Positions 57,243 to 64,000 of a DNA stretch of 64,000 nt are shown piece by piece. A program made the translations under genes and the position numbers. The notes below the pieces were generated by a model, which worked only from the letters and a program-made list of their open reading frames with translations, had not been told where the DNA came from and made no database searches. Position 1 is the first letter of the stretch; each line of letters starts with the position of its first letter. Source of the DNA: Silene latifolia (Eukaryota > Streptophyta > Magnoliopsida > Caryophyllales > Caryophyllaceae); the NCBI RefSeq assembly GCF_048544455.1, contig NC_133528.1:47514002-47578001 (forward strand), written 5' to 3'.

Positions 57243-58401
57243 ATACCATAGGGGCAAAGGGCACGACACAGAAAAATGCTACAAGTTGAAAAATGTGCTT
57301 CAAGACATGATTGAAGATGGCCGACTACCAATACCGCCGGGAGGTAAACCCAACAACACTGAGAATCCTCTTGGAGTTCTAGTGATTACAAGTGATGAAT
57401 CTACCTTAGATTGCTCGCATCTTATCTCCCCGAAAGAAGAGGTCATTAATGGGATATGGACGGATAGTGAGGAAGATGTCTATCTCCAAGACCTTCCCTT
57501 AATCAAGAGCTCCAAAAGCATCATAGATGAGATCATTGCCACGCTTGGGACTGCAGAAACAAACGCAAAACAGCAGAAAGGATGGAGAAAATCAATCAAG
57601 TGGACCAACAATCAAGGAAGACTCTTCAAGGTCACCACTGGAGAAGGAGAGATGTTCAAAGGAGAACCAGAAGACGATGAGTTCGAGTCGGAGTCGGAGT
57701 CTAGAGAAGTCATTAGAGAGTCTACTCCTGTCGTCATCCCCACTCCCTTTGTTTCTCCTAGCTTAGCCTCGAGTAGTCACAGTAGTTCGGGAAATGCCCC
57801 AACCACTGTCCCTTTGCCTCTACTGACCATGGATCAGTTGGCTTCTTTGTTTCAACTTTACTCAAATTTTAATATGAATAAATCAGGTTCTGCTTACTCT
57901 TTGTGTTATCTTGAGTGCAATTCTGTTTACGATGATACTGAGGATGACCAAGACCCAGACTCGATCGAAATACCTCCCTATGTAGCCAAAGAAATACTTC
58001 AGGAAGGGGAAGGGGGACCAGTAATAGAGGACACCGAACCCATCAATGTAGGAACCGAACTAGAACCCCAAGAACATAGGATAGGGACTACCTTGAGCTC
58101 TACCAAAAGGGCCGATTTCATAGACCTCCTAAATGAATTCAAAGACATTTTCGCTTGGTCCTACAAAGACATGCCATGGATCGATAGGGATATCGCTGAA
58201 CATAGAATTCCGATTAAGCCAGGTTTCAAACCTGTGAAACAGAAGCTTCGACGAATGAGGACAGAATGGGCTCTAAAGATTAAGGAAGAAGTTGACAAGC
58301 AATTCAAAGCCGGGTTCATCAAAGTTTCCGAGTATTCTGACTGGGTAGCTAACATAGTACCCGTACCCAAAAAAGGATGGGAGAATCCGTGTTTGTGTTG
58401 A
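57216..58401 (+). pseudogene. Tat element 2 knuckle, internally deleted linker, RT start
   Basis: Begins around the knuckle CEYHRGKGHDTEKC. Compared with element 1 two blocks are missing: about 105 residues after SHLISP, and about 480 residues after IIATLGTAETN that include the protease motif and the first half of the linker. The reading frame is kept across both joins. It ends at the RT finger region, where one extra A in the run at about 58370-58376 shifts the frame. It therefore encodes no protease. Confidence 0.82.
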
Positions 58402-59398
58402 CTTTAGGGACTTAAACAAAGCAAGTCCAAAAGATGACTTCCCTCTACCTCACATCGACATATTGGTGGACAATACTGCGGATCACGCATCACTATCCTT
58501 CATGGATGGGTATGCGGGTTATAATCGAATCAAAATGGCCATGGAAGATATGCATAAGACCGCATTCGTCACTCAATGGGGAACCTATTGCTATACGGTC
58601 ATGCCGTTTGGATTGATCAACGCCGGAGCTACATATCAACGCACCGCAACTACACTCTTACATTACATGATGCACAAAGAAGTTGAGGTATACGTAGATG
58701 ACATGATTGTCAAATCCAAGGAAAGAGAGGGGCATATTGCGAACCTTCGCAAGTTCTTCGCAAGACTACGAAAGTACAACATGAGGCTCAATCCTCAGAA
58801 ATGCACATTCGGGGTAACATCTGGCAAACTCCTGGGATACGTCGTTAGTCAAAGAGGTATAGAAATAGATCCTTCCAAAATAAAAGCTCTGGTCGAAATG
58901 CCACAACCTCAAATAGAAAAAGAAGTAAGAGGATTCCTGGGAAAGGTACAGTATATAAGTCGATTCATATCGAAACGTACAATGATTTGTGAGCCTATCT
59001 TCAAGAAACTCAAGAAAACGGACCACACCATGTGGGATGATGATTGTCATAAAGCATTCGACCGAATCAAAGAGATATTGGCTAAACCACCAGTGCTCAT
59101 GCCACCACAACGAGATCAACCTCTTGGTTTATATCTCACAGTAACCGAAACGGCCATGGGTGCCATGCTAGCTCAAACTGTAGGAAGTGAAGAAAGGGCT
59201 ATCTACTACCTTAGTAAGAAGTTCCTAGAGTACGAGTGCAAATATTCACAACTCGAAAAGACATGCCTCGCTCTTGTGTGGGCAACGAAGAAGCTACGCC
59301 ATTACATGCTTAGCTACTCCGTTAAGATATACTCCAAAATGGATCCAGTCAAATATCTCTTCGAGAAACCCGTCCTCAACGGACGCCTAGCAAGATAG
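58402..59398 (+). pseudogene. Tat element 2 reverse transcriptase and RNase H
   Basis: RT with SFMDGYAGYNRIKMAMED, TVMPFGLINAGATYQR and VYVDDMIVKSKE, followed by gypsy RNase H (PLGLYLTVTETAMGAMLAQ). Open from 58463 to a TGG to TAG change at 59396-59398; the RT residues before 58463 are in the same frame. Confidence 0.88.
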
Positions 59399-59404
59399 AC
59401 CCCG

Positions 59405-60448
59405 ATGCTCTCAGAATTCGACCTCAAATACGTGCCACTGAAAGTTATAAAAGGTCGCGCCGTCGCCGAGTTCATCGCAGAAAATCCCATCAATGACGCA
59501 CAAACAATAGATACTTGGTCATTTCCAGACGAGGATATACTCCAAACTGATGTAGATTCCTGGGACCTTTACTTTGATGGAGCATCGAACTTGAGAGGAT
59601 TTGGAATTGGAGTGTTGCTCATTTCTCCTGAAGGCGAGCATACACCGATTGCTGTCAAACTCGACTTCGAGGTGACAAACAACGCTGCAGAATATGAAGC
59701 TTGTCTCATTGGACTACAAGCGGAAGTAAGCTTAGGCATTAAAAACCTCCGAGTACTTGGGGATTCATCACTGATCATCAACCAAGTTATAGGATCTTGG
59801 AAAATTCGAAGCGAAAGCCTCGCACCTTATCAAGCTAGAATAGACCAAGTCGCTCAATTCTTTGATCACGTAACCTACCTACACCTACCTCGGGAAGAAA
59901 ATCAATTTGCAGACGCTCTTGCGAAACTTGCATCTTTGATTAACATGCCAGATCACATGGTGGAAATGCCTTTGTGCATCGAACGACGGTCAGAGCCGGC
60001 TTATGTCCACCAAATCACCGATGAAGAGGAAACCGCGCAGGAACCCTGGTTCCAAGCAATCCTGAATTTCAAACTCAATGGTACCTATCCACCGGATATG
60101 GACAAGAGGGGACAACGTGTTATACGCCTACTCGCTTCCCAATACATTCTCATGCAAGGGGAATTATACAAAAGAACACCTCTTGGTGTAATCCTACGTT
60201 GCCTTGATCATTCACAGGCGCGAAAGGTGATGGAAGAAGTCCACGATGGAGAATGCGGTCCTCAAATGAGTGGGCCCATGATGGCGAAGAAAATCACACG
60301 TTTGGGGTATTATTGGACCACAATGGAATCCGATTGCATCAAATACGTAAGACATTGCCATAATTGCCAAATCTTCGGGAATGTACAACATGTCCCTCCT
60401 TCATTGCTCTATACAATGACATCTCCTTGGCCATTTTCCGCTTGGTGA
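59405..60448 (+). pseudogene. Tat element 2 second RNase H and integrase N-terminus
   Basis: Archaeal-type RNase H (DLYFDGASNLRGFGIGVLL) and then the integrase zinc-binding region (HDGECGPQMSGPMMAKKIT, CIKYVRHCHNCQIFG). It stops at a GGA to TGA change (60446-60448) in the segment equivalent to WGIDIIGKI of element 1; the frame continues beyond. Confidence 0.88.
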
Positions 60449-61294
60449 ATTGACATAATCGGGAAGATAACCCCGGCCGGAACAGGAGGTCACTGTTTCA
60501 TCCTAGTAGCAATTGACTATTTCAACAAATGGGTAGAAGCGGCTTCCTACACTAGGCTAACAGCCAAAAACGTGGCAAAGTTCATACAAAACAACATCAT
60601 CTGTCAATATGGTTGCCCACATGAGATCATTAGTGATAACGGATCACATTTCCAAGCTGAGACCGAGCAATTGCTAGCCAAATACAAGATTAAGCATCAC
60701 CACTCTTCGCCCTATAGACCACAGACTAACGGCGCGGTAGAGGCGGCAAACAAGAATGTTGTTACGATTCTCAAGAAAATGATTGACAACTATAGAGATT
60801 GGCCAAGCAAGATACCCTTTGCTTTGTGGGGGTATCGTACATCTGTTAGGACGCCCACTGGGGCTACTCCTTTCTATTTGACCTACGGCATGGAAGCTGT
60901 ACAACCAGTCGAGCTAGAGATACCATCCTTACGTATTCTACTCGAAAGTCAAATCCCGGAAGCCGATTGGAAGAGGGATAGATATGAAGAACTCATCCTC
61001 CTGGATGAACGTAGGCTACGCGCCTTGCATAATGTCCAAACATATCAAGCACGTATCAAACGAGCTTTCAACAAAAGGGTTAGGCTAAGAAACATCAAAG
61101 AAGGAGACTTAGTGCTCAAATCGGTTAGAGCTCTTTTACCTGTTGACCCACGGGGAAAATTCAAACCTAATTGGGCCGGGCCTTTTCTAGTCAAGTCTAT
61201 ACTCCCAGGAGGGGCGGTTAGAATCACAGACCTAGACAGGAATGAGTTTTCGAACCCAACAAACCTTGACCAACTAAAACGATACTATGCCTAG
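60449..61294 (+). pseudogene. Tat element 2 integrase core and C-terminus
   Basis: Core with VAIDYFNKWVE, IISDNGSHFQ and AVEAANKN, and a basic C-terminus ending NLDQLKRYYA with TAG at 61292-61294. The end is complete here, unlike in element 1. First internal ATG 60572, but the frame is open from 60449. Confidence 0.88.
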
Positions 61295-61831
61295 AATAGG
61301 AACAAAAACGCTCCTCGCGTAACCCCACGTGTCGCTCTTGTGGCCCTAAATAAACGGCCCCTGGCCAAGCTGAAATAAGCTAATGTCACTATACTCTTGC
61401 ATTTTGACAAATTCATCATCCTCGTATCATCAAATAAACTAAATTTGCACCTTCAGAGTAAGCAAAAAGCTCATGCTTCTTTTCTAAGTTCATTACGAGC
61501 TCTTGCTTAGAACAATTATTCTTTTACATTTACTCGAACTACGCGCAAGGGTTTGATTTCATTTTTTAAGTGAATACGTAAGCAATCCTTCACAGGATTC
61601 AACCCAATATCTAAAATGTAAATAGAAGGACATTTGCATTGCATTTGAAATTCAACAAGAATAATAAAAAGAAAATCACAACGGTTTCATAACCATTTAA
61701 CCTTTTTTATTTCATTCATTCTAATAATAGTAAACGACATAATAAAAATAGAATAGGCTAGGATTCTAAAAACTCCACCTTTTTATTACAATAAATAATA
61801 ATAATAATCAAATAATAAATAAAGACTCGGG
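61295..61831. mobile_element. Spacer between convergent pol and antisense gene, Tat element 2
   Basis: Inverted counterpart of 15081-15624; about 540 bases, no gene, includes a short (AAT)n run at 61795-61820. Confidence 0.7.
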
Positions 61832-63342
61832 CTATTCCTCCATCTTCCCCTTGCCCTTGTAATTCTTGTCATATTTCTTGTCACGACCTCGAGCCGGACG
61901 CTCTTGCGCCACTTCAGACCTAATTACCAACGGTCTTTCTCGAGGCCTAGCTTTTCCATTCTTGCCAATCACCATTTCCGCGACAGGAGTAGTTTTTGGT
62001 TTCTTCGAAGGATGAACAACTTGAAACCCGGCTTCTTCTTCTCCCTCTATCAGATGCTTCTCCTTCTCTTTCTCTACCTCGCGCACCTTGTAGTCAACGG
62101 GCTCGCGCTTCCTCAATATCTCGCGCTCTTCCGAAGTAGTAGCCTTTCTCCATCTCAGATAAGAATCCGACACCCACAAGGCATTGGCAGAAAATTCAAG
62201 AACCACATGTTTCTTTGGGCCCATTTAATGGCCCACTCTCTTCGGCTCTCTGTAGTAAGCGCCATAGCAGTCTGCGGGACGGTATTAAGCCTCGGGATCG
62301 TCTGCTTCAGCCCAACTTGTCTCATCAGCCTTTCCGGGAAGATGCACATCATAAATTCCAATCCAGGAATGCGCACGGACCTAGTGGGATCCAAAGAAGA
62401 TACTCCAGTGACGGATTTGAGGTGCCACCACGGTACGACCCACCTAATCAACGGGCCATCGTCACTCTTCAGCTTGTTCTTCCAGTAATCACCGACCCGA
62501 GTGAAGTCCACCATGTACAACCTCGTCCTCATCCCAATCGAGCGAGCATGATAGGAGAGCACATGAACTGGGGGCTCGATCAATCGGAGCCGTTCCATAA
62601 GCCAAACCTACCAAAAGCGGGTATTAGACATCAAAAAAAAAAAAGAAAGAAAAACGAAAACGAAAAAAAACAAAAAGAAAAAAAAAACAAAAAGAAAGAT
62701 GTCTTTTACCTGCAAAATGACGGGACTTCCCAAATACGGTAGATCACGGTTGGATTTCCTATTATCCAAGCCCAAAAGAATCTCTCCTAAGCATAAGCAA
62801 GCTGGGCTCCTGCGCAGCTCCATTTGCTCAACAAGACCCAGAAGACGGGGATCACCTCTCAAGTCTTCATCAATATGCCCTTGGAAGACATACACATGCA
62901 ACAAGCAAAAGCCAAATGCCCTCCGCCTAGCAACATGAGAAACGGTGGGGTCGGCTCTGTTGATGAATCGATCTATGAAGTCCAGCATCCTCACGCCCTT
63001 CGAGGTAACTAGACGGTCCATCTCAAGTCTAGTCAATCCAAGCAAGTCTCTAAATTTGCTCTTATACCCTTGCGAAGTAGAAGGAATGGCAGGCAAGTGT
63101 TCGGGATCCCACCCACCAATAGCGGCGATTTCTTCAGGAAATGGGCAAATATCACCTCCAGGGAACGCAAAAACATGGTAATTCGGGTCCCAATAGTCAA
63201 GGCAAGCATCCAAGAACGGTTTAACAACCTTGATGAGTTTTAAACTCAACAATGATCCAAAATTAAAAGAGCCCATATCATGTTTCTCCATGTTCGAAAA
63301 CTCGTTGGTCCATTCCTTCAAACGAATCTCCAAAGTATTCAT
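61832..63342 (-). pseudogene. Antisense accessory gene of Tat element 2 (DUF7745 / plant-mobile-domain-like)
   Basis: Exon 1 63342-62710 (211 codons, same start and length as copy 1), intron 62709-62608 (GTAAAAGA...TTTTGGTAG), exon 2 from 62607. Similarity to copy 1 covers the whole protein, including YLGSP before the intron and PWWHLKSVTG after it, and the charged C-terminus ends KGKGKMEE. One base is missing at about 62185-62200 (near WFLNF), shifting the frame, so this copy is also broken, at a different place from copy 1. It resembles the extra genes of Tat elements; no activity can be assigned from sequence. Confidence 0.77.
62608..62709 (-). other. Probable intron of antisense gene 2
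   Basis: 102 bases, GT-AG, with a long pyrimidine-rich tract before an acceptor identical to that of copy 1. Codons join in phase 0. Confidence 0.8.
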
Positions 63343-63429
63343 GATGAAAAAAATTATTTTGAGAATTTTATGTAATTAGACGAGGAAGAGACGGAAGATT
63401 TGTGTGAATAAAAGCTCCATCGACGTTTC

Positions 63430-63437
63430 TATTTATA
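63430..63437 (-). promoter_or_regulatory. TATA box of antisense gene 2
   Basis: TATAAATA on the minus strand within TTAGTATAAATAGAAAC, about 90 bases before the ATG and 40 bases after the palindrome pair. Confidence 0.75.
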
Positions 63438-63477
63438 CTAATTTCTGTTTCCAAAAATCCGTCAGAGCAGAACACCT

Positions 63478-63540
63478 TGGGAACAGGCGCATCACCTGCT
63501 GCGCCTCTTCAAAGGGACGCAGCTCAAGCTGCGCCTCTTC
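63478..63540. repeat. Palindrome pair upstream of antisense gene 2
   Basis: AGGCGCATCACCTGCTGCGCC and GACGCAGCTCAAGCTGCGCC with their GCGCCTCTTC tails exactly 30 bases apart (63501 and 63531). Same layout as 13418-13481. Confidence 0.85.
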
Positions 63541-64000
63541 CTCCGCTTCACTTCTGTGACTTTCCGCGTTGGATCTTTCCTAATTCCAGGACGAATAATT
63601 TCCTATTCCGACGGATTATTATTTTGGTAAATACGAGGAGATTACCATGTTTCAGGTTTCCTAAATTCGCAGGCACGCATTTCGAGGCGACATCGACATT
63701 TTTGCCATTTTATCACACTTGTATATGTTCATTTTAGGAAGTAATTTTCATTTTAATTCATCATTTTAGGGAATAATTTTCGTTTTAATTCATTTTAATT
63801 TTACATTTCTCATTTAATTCATTTATTTTAGAAAATAATTCGCAATTTACCGAATTTCAACATGTGTATATTAATTTCAATTTCTTAATTTCATTTCCGC
63901 ATTTCTAACTTATAGATTTCTGTTTTTTCTTTTTTCAGGGGGTAACCCTCCCTACCGTCCGGTCATTTCCGGCAAAATTTTTGCATTTTTTGCATTCTTT
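63541..64000 (+). mobile_element. Tat element 2, 3' non-coding region
   Basis: AT-rich, with repeated TTTTAATTCATTTTA-like units (63740-63830) and then the GGTAACCCTCCCTACCGTCC segment that mirrors 13018-13045. No gene; continues past the window. Confidence 0.65.

Larger units (their letters stand above)
55685..64000 (+). mobile_element. Tat element 2, 5'-truncated, runs off the window
   Basis: From about 55685 the sequence aligns, inverted, with the leader, gag-pol and antisense gene of Tat element 1. The 5' LTR, primer site and first part of the leader are missing at the junction with chromovirus DNA. Gag-pol is broken by frameshifts and stops and has lost the protease region. The 3' LTR, if present, lies beyond 64000. 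Confidence 0.88.

Overview
This window looks like repeat-dense, intergenic plant nuclear DNA. It is AT-rich, I find no intact host gene and no tRNA or rRNA gene, and almost every recognisable block is an LTR retrotransposon or a small DNA-transposon-like repeat. The most informative family is a Tat-lineage (Retand/Ogre-like) Ty3/gypsy element with two RNase H domains and an antisense extra gene. That fits a Caryophyllaceae genome such as Silene, but the genus is inference.

Layout 1-33.5 kb (a nest). Copia-A lies on + : partial 5' LTR 1-979, leader and broken gag start to about 3528, then its 3' end 25607-25903 and 3' LTR from 25904. Inside it sits a minus-strand Tat element (about 3529-25606) with 5' LTR 23201-25606, gag-pol 22400-15625, and an antisense DUF7745/plant-mobile-domain-like gene on + at 13614-15080. 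Its own 3' LTR and most of the Copia-A pol have been lost at the 3528/3529 junction. A young, intact copia element (Copia-B, 3636-12720, minus, target duplication TTTAG) then landed in the Tat remnant. The Copia-A 3' LTR is itself split by a gag-only Athila-like element (26898-33288, minus).

Layout 33.5-46.9 kb. This is AT-rich non-coding DNA: a direct repeat split by a cluster of related terminal-inverted-repeat elements (a MITE of about 240 bp and two tandem foldback-like units of about 3 kb) bordered by (TA)n, then a small tandem repeat, an unclassified GC-richer patch, a probable gypsy LTR (41920-44334), a pure (TAA)n microsatellite and degraded dispersed repeats.

Layout 46.9-64 kb. An Athila gag fragment is followed by an Athila-like LTR (about 48061-49828), tRNA-Asp-type primer site and gag (49957-51354). 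This is cut by the 3' LTR of a minus-strand chromovirus-like element (51355-52705). The chromovirus 3' region holds a solo LTR of the Tat family (52899-55308, target duplication CAACT) and is fused at about 55685 to a 5'-truncated second Tat element on + (to the window end). That element lacks the protease region and carries its own antisense gene (61832-63342).

Most interesting signal: in four gypsy-type LTR lineages, and also upstream of the antisense gene, short palindromic GC-richer motifs form regularly spaced arrays (about 21, 22 or 30 bp, i.e. near whole helical turns). Each array lies about 40-145 bp upstream of a TATA box. One motif, CTCGATCGAG, is shared by two unrelated lineages. 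The antisense gene appears to use a promoter built like the Tat LTR promoter. No statistics or database searches were run; all alignments were made by eye.
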